DNA from: Limnomonas spitsbergensis
Taxonomy: Eukaryota; Chlorophyta; Chlorophyceae; Chlamydomonadales
Direction of reading: 5' to 3'
Assembly: GCA_037349105.1 (NCBI GenBank)
Contig: JAYJMM010000114.1
Coordinates: 2,719,501 to 2,783,500 of the forward strand
DNA length: 64,000 nt
Positions 31,501 to 41,104 of the stretch are shown piece by piece. Position numbers and translations under genes: made by a program. A model generated the notes under the pieces. The model made no database searches and was not told the origin of the DNA. It was given only the letters and a program-made list of their open reading frames with translations. Position 1 is the first letter of the stretch; each line of letters starts with the position of its first letter.

Positions 31501-34500
31501 AGGTAAGCCTTGCACCGCAGCGAATCAGCTACCGCCGTCCCCTCTAGCCTGAACCCAGCACTATGAATTCTACCCCCCTTGTAGTACCGTACTGCCACGA
31601 GGTTTTGGTGCTTCGATGCCTTTGGGGGTTCGTTTTGAGGCCTTCTATTATATTTTGGGGGTTCGCTTTGGGGGTTGGCTGAAACCTTCAATATATTCCG
31701 GTGATATGACTTTGGGGGTTGATTTTCACAGCATGCTTGGAGACGCGAGGGGCGGCCCTGCCTAGCAGAGCTGGAGCTGCAGGCAGCGGGTTGCGAGCTA
31801 GTTCTGCCGCTCGAGCCGCGCGTCGATCATCCTGTTGTTGTCGAACTGCTGGGACAAGTCTGATAGTCTGATCAACTACGCTAGGTTCTCCAACTTCTAC
31901 CCTCCTAACTCCAAAGAAGCTCAGCGTCCTCTGTTTCTTCCGGCTATCGGATGCTGTTGCTGCACCGTACGCTGGGGATGGTCGCGGAGGAGGGGTGGTG
32001 CCCTCCATAGTGAAGAACCCGTTTTTTAGACGGCGCAGGAGAGTGCCGGCAGTTTGTCACTGAAACGCCACACTTGGGTTGAAAATGCGTGGTGATTTGA
32101 ATTTGGGGGTTCGCGCGGACCCCTAATATCGAAGGTGCTACTATTGGGGGTTGCTTCCCCCAATGTCGAAGCACCAAAACCTAGTGGCAGTACGGTAGTA
32201 CTATAGTAGTGCTGCACATCTCCTACAGCCTTAATTTGGCATGGGGACCCAGGGCCCTGCAGGGCCCTATTCCCTGAACCCTGCCAGCATAACATCTTCG
32301 AGCCTGCCTTCAACCTTGACATACAAGCTGATCTCCGAGTCTATTCCCACCCGTTTTTCCTGCCGCCTACGTGTCCCTGCCACGGACTCCGCCCAGCTAG
32401 TATCTTTGCCAGCGGGAGCGAGCCCTCTGTGACACGACACCGCGACTTGCAGTACATTTTCTTAAGGTGCCAGTGCCAAGGCGCCACGACCCCTCTGTGA
32501 CACGCCACCGCGACCTGCAGTACATTTTCATAAGGTGCCAGTGCCACGTCGCCACGACCCTTCCCAGTATCTGTTATTGGGTGGGCCAGTGATGATGACA
32601 GGGCATGTGCAAGCTGATCTCTTGGGCCATTCCCACCGGCCTCCTCAGGTTCCTGGACATAAGAGTCAAATGCATTTGTGCAGCAAAACGTCTTGTGCAT
32701 GCCCTACGGTAACGGCGCGGATGTGGCTTTGGCCCAGGATGCGCTGATTCCTTAAACCTCACGCCCCCCACGGGGCGTCGCTTTCTTTATTTCTTCTTTC
32801 TTGCATGCCCTGCCAGGACGTATAGCATCACTCGAGCCTCCCATGATGGACGAAGCATATACATTTATAGCCATGGCTCATGGCTGCATCAAACCCTGAA
32901 CCCTAACCTCCGCACCCCGCTTCCTGGATATCCTCAGATCTGCACGGGTGCTGGGCGCACCGTCATGTGCCCTGTGCGGCGTTACTTTGCCGAATGGAGC
33001 CGACAGCATGCCTCGTTTGACGTATCAGTGACGGGCAGGTCAGACCGGGTGGGCATGCCTATTCCAGGGTGCACCTTTAATATATATATATATATATATA
33101 TGTGTATATATACCCGTATACGGGTATATCTATCTATCTATCTATATATACATATCCGGGTAAGCTTTGGGGGGGGCCTTGAATCGCAGCATGTATGCAG
33201 ATAGGGGAGGGCGGAGAATGCGCACCTCTGCCATTTAGCTAGTTTCAATGTTTTTACCCTGCTATGCGGCATAGATGTGACAATGTTTGCGCACCTGTGA
33301 GATTCTTCTAACAACACATTTCCTTGAAAGCGCTGCCTTTTTTAGCCTCCAGCCTATTTTTTCGCTTCCCTGATTCCTGATTACGGTATCGAATTTGCCT
33401 GGTACCCTCCTATCGTGCCCCACTTCAGCATGGAGATGGCAGAGCATGCGCAGTTCAAGTACCTGGTTCATTTGGATGGTCAGGGGCTCAGCTCAAGGTG
33501 AGGCAGAGGTTCAAGTGTGGATTATTAGATTTTTGATTGAAAGAACAGGAACGTGAACTTTAGCCGAAGCGATTGGCGCGCCACCCTTGTTATGCCCCAC
33601 AAGGCTTCTTTCGTTTTCTGTTTGCCAGCTTGGGCTGCTGCTACGGCTTGGCAGCCTGATGTTGAAGGAGGAGTCGGGGTATCACGGCTCCTACCACACC
33701 CTTTTGAAGTGTAGCTGATGATGTGTAGCTGAAGTGTAGCTGAAGTGTAGCTGTTCCCATACAGGCTGGCGCAGCTGCTACCGCTAGGCAGCCTAGTATT
33801 GAAGGAGGAGACGGGGTATCGCGGCTCCTACCACACCCTTTTGAAGTGTAGCTGATGATGTGTAGCTGAAGTGTAGCTGAAGTGTAGCTGTTCCCATACA
33901 GGCTGGAGCAGCTGCTACCGCTGGGCAGCCTAGTGTTCAAGGAGGAGTCGGGGTATCGCGGCTTCTACCACCAGCTGCTGCGCCCCTTTGAGCACTACGT
34001 CCCCTTCTGGAGGGAGCGGCCGGAGGATATCCTGGACGGCCTGGCCTGGGCGCGACACGACGAGCAGCGGGCCATGCAAGTAGCGCTCAGGGGACAGAGC
34101 TTTGCAGTGAGGTGAGGCGCGCCATTCTGTTATGTTCCCCCCTCTCCGGCCTGTGGGCGATTGGATTTTCAGTCCAATGAGGATTGCCCTTTTTCAAGGC
34201 CAGCTCTGGTTAGAGTGCCATGCACCCCTGACCCCTAAATCCTGATTTCAGTCCCACCTGCCTCGGCTCACCGTGGTTCCTTGTTGCGTCTAGGTTCTTC
34301 AACGTGGAGGCCCTGTCCTGCTACTGGCTGACGCTGCTTACGTCATTTGCCAAGCTGTTGAGGTGAGAAGTTCGTTACCAGGCTATGGTGCTGGCGTAGA
34401 ATCCATGCTTCTTTGTAGCATCGGCACATCGGCATGCATACGGCGTAATGGAAGGATTGGTTGTGTTTCTCTCATTTGTGGCCTGATCCGAAGCAATGCT

Positions 34501-34813
34501 TGGATTACTTAGAGAGTGGTTGCACCCCATGGCTATGATGACGCAGCAATAGCACTCACTGAAATAAAATCGTACTCCTGAGGCGCACATTAAGGTAATT
34601 AAGGGCACCTCTGGTTTGGCTCCCTAGTCACCCCCTTCACCCATGCACCCTTGACCCCGTCATGCATGCAGGTACAATCCCGCTGAGGTGGAATCCTACG
34701 GAAATAGGAGGGTGGGCAGGACTGAGTGGATGCCAGTGCAGGAGTACATTGACACGGTGGCCAGGGAATTCCAAGGCGGGGCCATGTTCAACGCATTTGA
34801 TTTCTCTGGTTGA
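28587..34813 (+). CDS. GT90 (CAP10/POGLUT-like) glycosyltransferase, complete, 11 exons, 432 aa
   Basis: Exons 28587-28705, 29254-29364, 30098-30269, 30842-30988, 31185-31241, 31401-31502, 32938-33038, 33429-33497, 33902-34111, 34294-34362, 34672-34813 (stop TGA). All phases agree and the 1299 nt are exactly 433 codons. The N terminus MQPFIRLLFFLLLRL is a signal peptide or anchor. Glyco_transf_90 blocks follow: YANIERDLMPWRDSGISLDL, FGDSIPDV, DFVVSSVDRPLQL, PVFRFCKTDKYADVLIPDFH, EDKKDVVFGRFSPYDR, FKYLVHLDGQGLSSR, LVFKEESGYRGFYHQLLRPF, EHYVPFWRERPEDIL. It parallels the minus-strand neighbour block by block, so the two are tandem-inverted paralogues, but several introns are at different positions. 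Exon 7 could instead end at 33048; the chosen donor (GTCAGA at 33039) is the one that keeps frame with exon 8. Substrate unknown. Confidence -1.
28830..28985 (+). repeat. Dispersed GGCC-rich / GTAGCTGA family copy
   Basis: CCACCAAACCTGGACCAG, GGTGGCGGGTGGCCCAAGCA, CAGGGCTGGCC, end GTGTAGCTGAACTGTAGCTG. It lies in intron 1 of the plus-strand GT90 gene. Confidence -1.
29365..29700 (+). repeat. Three echoes of the plus-strand GT90 exon 2 donor edge
   Basis: The exon end GATCTGATCAAAAAGACCAT then CAAGGCGCACACATCCTACC and CCAG|GTATCC is repeated at about 29413-29466, 29510-29566 and 29612-29663 on a ~100-bp period, each copy keeping the donor (CCACGTATCC in the last). Only the first copy is joined to upstream coding sequence. 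Confidence -1.
30330..30490 (+). repeat. Dispersed GGCC-rich / GTAGCTGA family copy
   Basis: CCGATTGGGACCAAAACTTG, ATGGCCGGTGGCCGGTGGCC, CAGTAGGGCTCGCTGC, end GATGTAGCTGATTTGTAGCT. It lies in plus-strand GT90 intron 3. Confidence -1.
30527..30835 (+). repeat. Echo of exon 4 start followed by a CTTGTAACCTCTG array
   Basis: 30534-30580 (GTGTGGTGTCGAGCGTCGAC then CACCTGCTGCAGG) mirrors exon 4 (TGTGGTGTCCAGCGTTGACC then GCCCGCTGCAGC at 30846). Between echo and exon lie ~10 degenerate units of CTTGTAACCTCTGCTTGTAA. Confidence -1.
31328..31370 (+). repeat. Echo of plus-strand GT90 exon 6 start
   Basis: CACTTCAGTAGATGAGTGGG then ATATGGTGTTTGG resembles the real edge CACTTCAG|GAGGACAAGAAGG then ATGTGGTCTTTGG at 31393, and carries a stop. 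Confidence -1.
31582..32202. mobile_element. Non-autonomous DNA transposon with terminal inverted repeats
   Basis: The left end TAGTACCGTACTGCCACGAG continues GTTTTGGTGCTTCGA; the right end, reverse-complemented, is TAGTACTACCGTACTGCCAC continuing TAGGTTTTGGTGCTTCGA, giving ~35-bp near-identical inverted ends about 620 bp apart. Subterminal TTTGGGGGTTCG motifs repeat at both sides (31618, 31655, 32101, 32142), as in hAT or CACTA relatives. A minus-strand frame (31688-32008) contains RKKQRTLSFFG but no transposase I recognise. It lies in plus-strand GT90 intron 6. Superfamily not assigned. Confidence -1.
32330..32565 (+). repeat. Dispersed repeat (shared with 17195-17310) and its local tandem copy
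   Basis: CCTACGTGTCCCTGCCACGG and GGGAGCGAGCCCTCTGTGAC match the reverse complement of 17195-17310. CCCTCTGTGACACGACACCG then CGACTTGCAGTACATTTTC (32423) is repeated at 32490. Confidence -1.
33079..33155. repeat. (TA)n/(TATC)n microsatellite
   Basis: TATATATATATATATATATA followed by TATCTATCTATC in plus-strand GT90 intron 7. Confidence -1.
33620..33901 (+). repeat. Two tandem echoes of plus-strand GT90 exon 9 start
   Basis: Exon 9 starts at 33902 (GCTGGAGCAGCTGCTACCGC). ~135-bp units at about 33627-33762 and 33763-33901 each start with the acceptor-adjacent exon sequence (GCTGGCGCAGCTGCTACCGC in the second), read ~75 bases of exon-like sequence (AAGGAGGAGTCGGGGTATCA), then GTGTAGCTGAAGTGTAGCTG and the CCCATACAG acceptor again. 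Confidence -1.
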
Positions 34814-36420
34814 CGTCTGTCGATACAGCCAGCTCTTTGAGTATGAAAGCAGGATAGACACATTATAAATGGATTGACCTTCCTTGCATAATACCCTCTT
34901 TCCTGTCAGTTTTTAACGAAGCCTTGGGTTTGGGTGCCCCTTCATAAATGCCACTCATCAGGACCGCTGTATGTGGGCATCCACTCATCATGTCGTAATA
35001 GATGCTATACAGGCCGCCGGAAAGTGCCCTAAGTCACGCCTGACTGCATGCTGACTGAAGCGCCGGCTCCGCTGTCGTAGATCCCGATATTTAGAGCATC
35101 TCAACGCCTGACATCTAACTTAACGCCTACTGCAAATAAGGTTCATACGCATGCGTATGTTCTGCAGGAGTGTATGTCAACTGTCGTCCTGCCAGTTCAA
35201 AAAATTACAGAATCGCTGGTTCGTTGCATGTTGCAGCGATGCATGCGGATCACTGGGAATCCTATCGATCAGCACTACTGCTAAACGAGTTGCGCTTAAA
35301 GTTGCGCAACGCGAGTGCACGTCGACATCCCAGTAGGCATCCTAGCTCACATCCCAGTAGGCATCCTGAGTGGCTCACATCCCAGCATGCATCCCGGGAT
35401 GCGTCCCAGAGCTTTCTGGAACGATTCTGGGACGCGTCCATGGATAAAACGAAATATAGGATACGCCGGCGGGTACGCCTCGAGACGTTTCCGGGACGCA
35501 TCCATGGTTATCATCCCAGGTGGGTCTGGGATGCATGCCTCTGGGCAGATAAGTCTGTCACTCAAACTCTTATATATACCGTACGTAAGTATACCAGGGG
35601 CGTAAGTATAACTCAGGGGCTTAACTAATAACACCCCAGGCAACTTAGGGGCGGTAAAACCAGGCAAGGGGAGATAACTAAACACATGAGCGGAACAATC
35701 TATGCACGGTGCAATATATACGAGGGTACGTATACAAAGGAGTATGTAGGGAGCCATGCACGCAGCAATTCAGCTAAGTTATAAATATGTCAGAGGACGC
35801 TATTTTCACTCTACTCTCCAGGCAGCCAGAGAACCCAGATGTGTCCTAGCATGTTGCTAGGACTACGCGCCTACGCCTAGAGGTCGCTCAAAGTTTTGGG
35901 CCGACCGGGCCCCTGGCAGGCGCAAAGAGGCCTGCCAAAGATTGTATTTCCATATTAAGGGAAGGGGGGTGACCACAGCCCGTGGTGGCACATTGCCCGC
36001 TACCCTAGTGACGAGCCCCAAGCGCATGAAGGAGGCCAGAGGAGTGCACCACAAAAAAATACATACAGACCAGGCGGTTACCGGGGATAAATGGCTAAAG
36101 AAAAGGGCAGATGGGCTATAGTTCAGCTACAGTTCAGCTCCCATCAAGTACAGTTCAACGACCCTCGGCAGGTCCCGTGCACGGCCAGCCACAACGGATG
36201 GCGCATGGCAGCACATGTCCACATGGACTCCACATAAAGGGCAGGGTGACCACATGCATACGCGTATGGGGGTGCGCTACCGACCCTACCATGCATTTCC
36301 CCACGCACCACCCTGAGTTGTAGCGGACAAAGTCTGTCCATGTACCTTAATCTTCAATAAATTTGCGACTTCATTCATATAATATGGCTGACAAACTCAA
36401 ATTCCGTGTATATGCCTTCA
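34814..36420. other. Intergenic region
   Basis: No exon with good splice borders found. 35320-35530 holds short interspersed CATCCCAGTAGGCATCC and GGGATGCGTCCCAG blocks in both orientations. The rest looks unique. UGUAA motifs are not obvious near the GT90 stop. Confidence -1.
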
Positions 36421-36429
36421 TCTGTTGCA

Positions 36430-36790
36430 CAGTACAACCTGCGGTGCACCACCAGAGACGGCTACAAGACGCGGGCTCAGACCGACAAGATGACTGAGCA
36501 GATGCTGGAGGCGCACACGACCGTCTTCAAGAGGCAGTTTTCCAGGGGCTGCCGCTGCTCTTCAAGGAGAATCCCAGGATTCCCAGCCACCCGGTTTTCA
36601 CCGAGCTGGACTTCTTTACGAAGCACGCGGATGCATGCGCAGGTGGTGCTGCATTCTCCTGCTCTACTGCAAGGCTGCTGATGCGGTGCACGGTCAGGCC
36701 TACAAGTACAGCAACGCTGCAGACGCGGCGGGGACGATCAAGCGCTAGCGCCTTGGGACCCTGGATTCCCTGATGAACGGCAACTTCCAG
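36430..36790 (+). pseudogene. Relic of an unrecognised gene with frameshifts
   Basis: Coding-like sequence changes frame twice: YKTRAQTDKMTEQMLEAHTT and VFKRQF, then GLPLLFKENPRIPSHPVFTE and LDFFTKHADA, then LLLYCKAADAVHGQAYKYSN up to a TAG and RLGTLDSLMNGNFQ before a GTGCCC donor. Codon-like composition persists across the breaks, so it is probably a decayed exon. A left acceptor (GTTGCACAG at 36432) fits. I do not recognise the family. Confidence -1.
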
Positions 36791-37840
36791 GTGCCCTCTG
36801 TCCAGGAATCCTCCACCCTAGGGCTGCTGAGGACGCACGCATGCTTGTTATGCTTGAATTACACATCCCCTGGAAATCATGAACATAGTTACAGATGCCT
36901 CCAGCTATGACTATTATGACTGCTCCAAATGTATTGGGTTGTTGCAAGTATGGCGCAACTGGTAGGTCCTACGGTACCAGCCAGGCCACTCTCTGTCCAG
37001 AAATTCTCCACCCTAGGGCTGCTAAGCACTCATGCTTGTTTTGCCTGAATTACACATCCCCTGGAAATTATGAGCATAGTTGCATATGCCCCCAACTATG
37101 CATATTATGATTGCTAAAAAATTACTGGGCTGCTGCCAGTATGGAGCAACTGGTAGGACATACTAGCCAGGCTACCCTCTGTCAAGGAATCCTCCACCCT
37201 AGGGCTCCTGAGCACTCATGCATGCCTGGAAATTATGAGCACAGTTGCATATGCCCCCAACTATGCATATTATGATTGCTAAAAAATTACTGGGCTGCTG
37301 CCAGTATGGAGCAACTGGTAGGACATACTAGCCAGGCTACCCTCTGTCAAGGAATCCTCCACCCTAGGGCTCCTGAGCACTCATGCATGCCTGGAAATTA
37401 TGAGCACAGTTGCATATGCCCCCAGCTATGTCTATTATGACTGCTCAAAAAATATTGGGCTGCTGCAAGCATGGAGCAACTAGTAGGACATACCAGCCAG
37501 GCTACCCTCTGTCCAGGAATCCTCCACCCTAGAGTTGCTGAGCACTCATGCCTGTTGTGCTTGTTTTGCCTGAATTACACATCCCCTGTAAGTTATGAAC
37601 AGAGTTACAGATGCCCCCAGATATGCATCATATTCTGACTGCTCAAATTTCATTGGGCTGCTGCAAGTATGGAGAAACTGGTAGGACATACCAGCCAGGC
37701 TACCCTCTGTCCAGGAATTCTCTACCCTAGGGCTCCTGAGCACTCATGCCTGTTGTGCTTGAATTACACATCCCCTGGAAACTATGAACAGAGTTACAGA
37801 TGCCCCCAGCTATAACTATCATGACTGCCCCACAAATTAT
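36790..37840. repeat. ~175-205-bp tandem repeat, six copies
   Basis: Units share CTCTGTCCAGGAATCCTCCA, CCCTAGGGCTGCTGAGCACT, ACACATCCCCTGGAAATTAT, TGCCCCCAGCTATG and GCAACTGGTAGGACATACCA. The array begins exactly at the donor of the gene relic, so it may be another donor-edge expansion. Confidence -1.
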
Positions 37841-38568
37841 CTTACATGACTGTGCATGCCAAGTACGTGGGTGGTTTCAGTGTAATTCCCTCACCCGCCA
37901 GGCCGCCACACAGGTTTTGAAGCAAAATTGAGCCGTAGGGAGGGGGGAAGGCATGCTTCTGGGAGTGGGTGCGTGCTCGTTACCTTCGCATTCTCCAGAA
38001 GCAGCATTGTCGTGTGTTGATTGCTGCTCTGCTTAGTTAGCAAGGGTTTCCAATGAAGAAAATAACGGAATGTGTGAAAATGTGTGAAAACAAACGGACA
38101 AACTGCTCATACGTAGCGTATGCGTAGCGTATTAGGAAATACGTATACGCTGTCCTTCAGAGCGTATTGGGCTACCATGTGTGATGGCCACACAACATAC
38201 ATGCACCATTCGGGGGGACACCTGCTGAGCAGCTGCTGGGACACGGACCCCCTTAAGATGCAGAGACAACTAGCGTGTAGCCAATCCAGCAGCTTAGCAT
38301 ACAAGCGCAGATCCAGGGCCACAGATGCACTGCATATCCAGATATAATTCAGATCTTGGTCAGATCTGTGAGCACAGACCCCACGTGCAGCCAACCACGC
38401 AGCTTAGCCTAGCCTAAGACTGCAGGCTGCGCCATGGCCCACCCCGTCCTACTCCAATCTACTCCTCGTGCCCCACCACCCTCGAGTGTGCGCCCACGAG
38501 GTGGTCCGACGGTATTGTAGACTGACTAAAAAGAATATAGCCCAATGCTGAAGTTCTTTTCACTTAAT
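37841..38568. other. Intergenic sequence, no feature recognised
   Basis: Unique-looking sequence with a small palindromic TACGTAGCGTATGCGTAGCG block at 38110. No splice-bounded coding sequence seen. Confidence -1.
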
Positions 38569-38677
38569 ATCTCATAGCTCAGGGCCAAAATGCTTCAAAC
38601 GTGATCATTCAAAGCTCAGGGAAATAAATACTTTTCCCGGTATGCTTATTATATCACAGCTCAGGGCAAAAATACTA
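38569..38677. repeat. Fragment homologous to 45279-45383
   Basis: CAAAATGCTTCAAACGTGAT then CATTCAAAGCTCAGGGAAAT occurs in both places, and homology stops at AAAATACTA in both. Near-duplicated CAGCTCAGGGCAAAAATAC blocks suggest a transposon remnant. Confidence -1.
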
Positions 38678-38872
38678 CAAACCTATAACTCACAGGTCAG
38701 AGAAATAAATACTTAACATGCAAACTGAACTTATCAGAGCTCAGGTCACAAATTAATTCAAGGATTCAGGTTTCAAGCTCAGAGTCAGTCCTCACTCCAC
38801 ATACCTGTCCATGTCTACCGAACGCTAAGTGAAATATAGACGACTGTAAGTAGGGCATTAGACTACGACTGA

Positions 38873-39455
38873 CTACGAAGCCATCACTGTGATGTTGAAT
38901 CTTTTCATGAGATTCTCCGGCTCAAGGAAAGGCTTCATCGACTCCTCGGATCGCCTGCGCTTCTTGGGCACCTCTCGATAAGCAATCAACAAGCGCAAGC
39001 AGCCGGACTCGGTTAGGGCTGCCCCAAAGATCGCCTTCCGCCCCCGCGATCCGATCAGGTCCAGCTGGCTCATGGTGGAGGAGTCCAGGGACTCAATGTA
39101 GCTGTGGATGACATAGTCCACAATGCTCGTGCCCGGCGTCATTTCCGGCGTCTTTGAATCCGAAGGGATTTTACCCTTCCCCGCGGGCGAGACGCCACCG
39201 CCGGGGGGGCTCTTTTTCTGTTGTAGCCCCGAGCCCTTCCGGTTGTGCATAGACATGCCGGTGCTGGGGGAGGCGCCCGACTGCAGCGGCGGCCTTGAGC
39301 CAAGCGTGGTAATACGTGGCATCTTGCATGATGGCCAAGATGATAGCCTCGAAGCTGGTCCCCTTGGTTGGGCAGAGCGACGTAAAGTGCGCCCGGAAGT
39401 GGATTTTCAACTCATTCTCCAACAGCATGAACACGGCCATCGTGCCAACACCTGC
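38873..39455 (-). pseudogene. Left arm of a palindromic, rearranged gene copy
   Basis: Gene-strand translation reads LKIHFRAHFTSLCPTKGTSF then EAIILAIMQDATY, then breaks and continues in another frame with PPLQSGASPSTGMSMHNRKG, a Ser/Pro/Lys-rich stretch, VDYVIHSYIESLDSSTMSQL and EVPKKRRRSEESMKPFLEPE, ending at a TAG. The first part mirrors the right arm from 39456. The middle present in the right arm (IDTVQTFLKKTGMK onward) is missing here, so this copy has an internal deletion. Family unknown, possibly transposon-derived. Confidence -1.
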
Positions 39456-39610
39456 TGGCCCAGCAGGTGTTGGCACGATGGCCGTGTTCAGGCAGTTGAA
39501 GAATGACTTGAAAATTCACTTCCGGGCGCACTTTACGTCACTATGCCCGACCAAGGAGACAAGCTTCGAGGCCATCATCTTTTGCCATCGCACAAGATGC
39601 CACGTACATT
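39308..39610. repeat. ~300-bp inverted repeat (palindrome) centred near 39455
   Basis: Arms of ~150 bp meet at CACCTGCTGGCCCAGCAGGTG with almost no spacer; CGTCGTAAAGTGCGCC-type sequences on one side are mirrored on the other (GTAAAGTGCGCCCGGAAGTG and CACTTCCGGGCGCACTTTAC). Arms carry a few mismatches and one in-frame loss (CCATCATCTTTTGCCATCGC). Confidence -1.
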
Positions 39611-40045
39611 GACACCGTGCAGACGTTCCTGAAGAAGACCGGGATGAAGACCAGGGACCTGTATGGGCTCTTCGACTACCGTGGGCTCCTGAGCCTGACC
39701 GAGCCCACGCATGGCAACGTCATGGCGGCGTTGACAGCCTCCATGGAGGCCGTGCCAGCAGGCAGCTGCATTATGTCGCTTGAGACGGCGCTGATTGCAG
39801 CAAAACTAACAACGGAGGCGCAGCGGGTGGCATCGAAGGTGGCCAGCGACCGGGGGAAGGCCGAGGCGGCAGCCTAGGCCGAGGAGAAGCTCAGTGACGC
39901 TGGCGAGTCGCCGCGCCTAAGCTACCTGGCATGCGGTGGCGCCTTGAGGCGTGGAAGCCAAGTGCAACCAGGCGCCTCTCCCAGCAACAACACGCCGGGC
40001 TCAGGGCCGCCGCTGCAGTCGGGCGCCTCCCCCAACACCGGCATG
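39456..40045 (+). pseudogene. Right arm of the palindromic gene copy
   Basis: Translation runs LKNDLKIHFRAHFTSLCPTK, a one-base shift after EAII, then IDTVQTFLKKTGMKTRDLYG, LFDYRGLLSLTEPTHGNVMA, SLETALIAAKLTTEAQRVAS, a TAG at 39876 inside EAAA-AEEKLSDAGES, and PGSGPPLQSGASPNTGMS. The stop and the shift make it non-functional. It is followed by an inverted junction to the next fragment. Confidence -1.
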
Positions 40046-40049
40046 TCTC

Positions 40050-40236
40050 CTTCACACCACCAGCCACTCGCGAAGGCAACAATCTGGTCCAACTTCTTCA
40101 ATTTGTCGTTGAAATGCTCCCGCTCCTTGACCCACTTCGCCTCGAGCTCTGCCATCAACTCTGTCTTCAGCTCTGCCTTCATCTCTGCGAGCGAATTTCC
40201 TACAGACACATCACGAGCCGCATGGCAAGCATTCAA
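40050..40236 (-). pseudogene. Coiled-coil fragment of the same scrambled gene
   Basis: The minus-strand frame reads VGNSLAEMKAELKTELMAEL then EAKWVKEREHFNDKLKKLDQ and IVAFASGWW, a helical charged segment, then jumps into reverse-frame sequence of the SGASPNTGMS block. It seems to be the N-terminal part of the gene whose other parts form the palindrome. Confidence -1.
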
Positions 40237-40364
40237 GTGAGGAAGAAGTAAGTACGGTACTTCCCCACCCGCGCCCTTGGGAGGGAGTCCGTTATGCGGG
40301 GAGATTATGCGCTTATATCAGAGTGGGAGGCGACGGGGGTGACCCTTACTCAAGCCCCACCTGC

Positions 40365-40470
40365 CCCTCTCGGCCTCCGGCCAGAGGCTCGAGATGTGAC
40401 CAATCATGTCGCTTGGGGCCTCTGGCCAGAGGCCAGAATGTAGCTGTAGAGTACCTCACGGGTCACAGTG
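40365..40470 (+). repeat. Dispersed GGCC-rich / GTAGCTGA family, short copy
   Basis: GGCCTCCGGCCAGAGGCTCG, GGCCTCTGGCCAGAGGCCAG and the tail AATGTAGCTGTAGAGTACC. Confidence -1.
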
Positions 40471-41104
40471 GGATGGGCCCCATACCCTAGCCTAGAATGC
40501 ACCGAAGCAGGCACAAATCTAGCCGGTATATCTAGGCATGCCGGTTATGTCTCTTTTGAAACTATGAGGGAGGGAAGGGGGACGGCTCTGAACCAAAAGC
40601 AGGGGGATAGATGCTTCATCCCCCAAACAGAAGGGCCAAGGTTGCAGCCATCAAGAGCAAATAGGAAGGGTGACACCTTTCCTTGCCCTATCAAAACAGG
40701 GTCCGGGGGCCCGCAGAAATAAAGGAAATGGCCGTCCCCCCGAACACCACCCAAAATTGAAGAAGCAGGGCGGGGGCAGGGCCCGGGGGCAGATGACGCA
40801 ACTCGTGGAAAAGCGGTCCGCCGAAACACCGAGAAAAATTAAAGAAGGGAGCCTAGTGTCAGAGCTCCCACCACCAAGCCAGGATTGGCAGGTGATATTG
40901 GCAGCTCACAAGGGGTCGAAATGGAGGGCTCAGTGCGGCAATCATGGGGGGAGAGGCAGGTCCAAACAACTGTGGACCTGCCTCAGGGGCTGGAGGGCGC
41001 AGTGGGGCAAAGAGGGCAGCCATGAGGATTGGAAGGAGCTCAGGCATTCAGACGCAGCAACCTTGGGGGCCACGACGGCAGGAGAAGAAGGGGTCCTTCA
41101 ACAG

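Noticed and set aside
33332..33428. Extension of plus-strand GT90 exon 8 upstream (DYGIEFAWYPPIVPHF)
   Set aside because: The frame is open, but its acceptor needs phase 1 while the available donors of exon 7 give phase 0 or 2; the shorter exon starting at 33429 fits.
13560..34813. Assembly artefact as the cause of the two GT90 genes (false inverted duplication)
   Set aside because: The copies differ strongly in protein and DNA sequence and in intron positions, so they are true paralogues.
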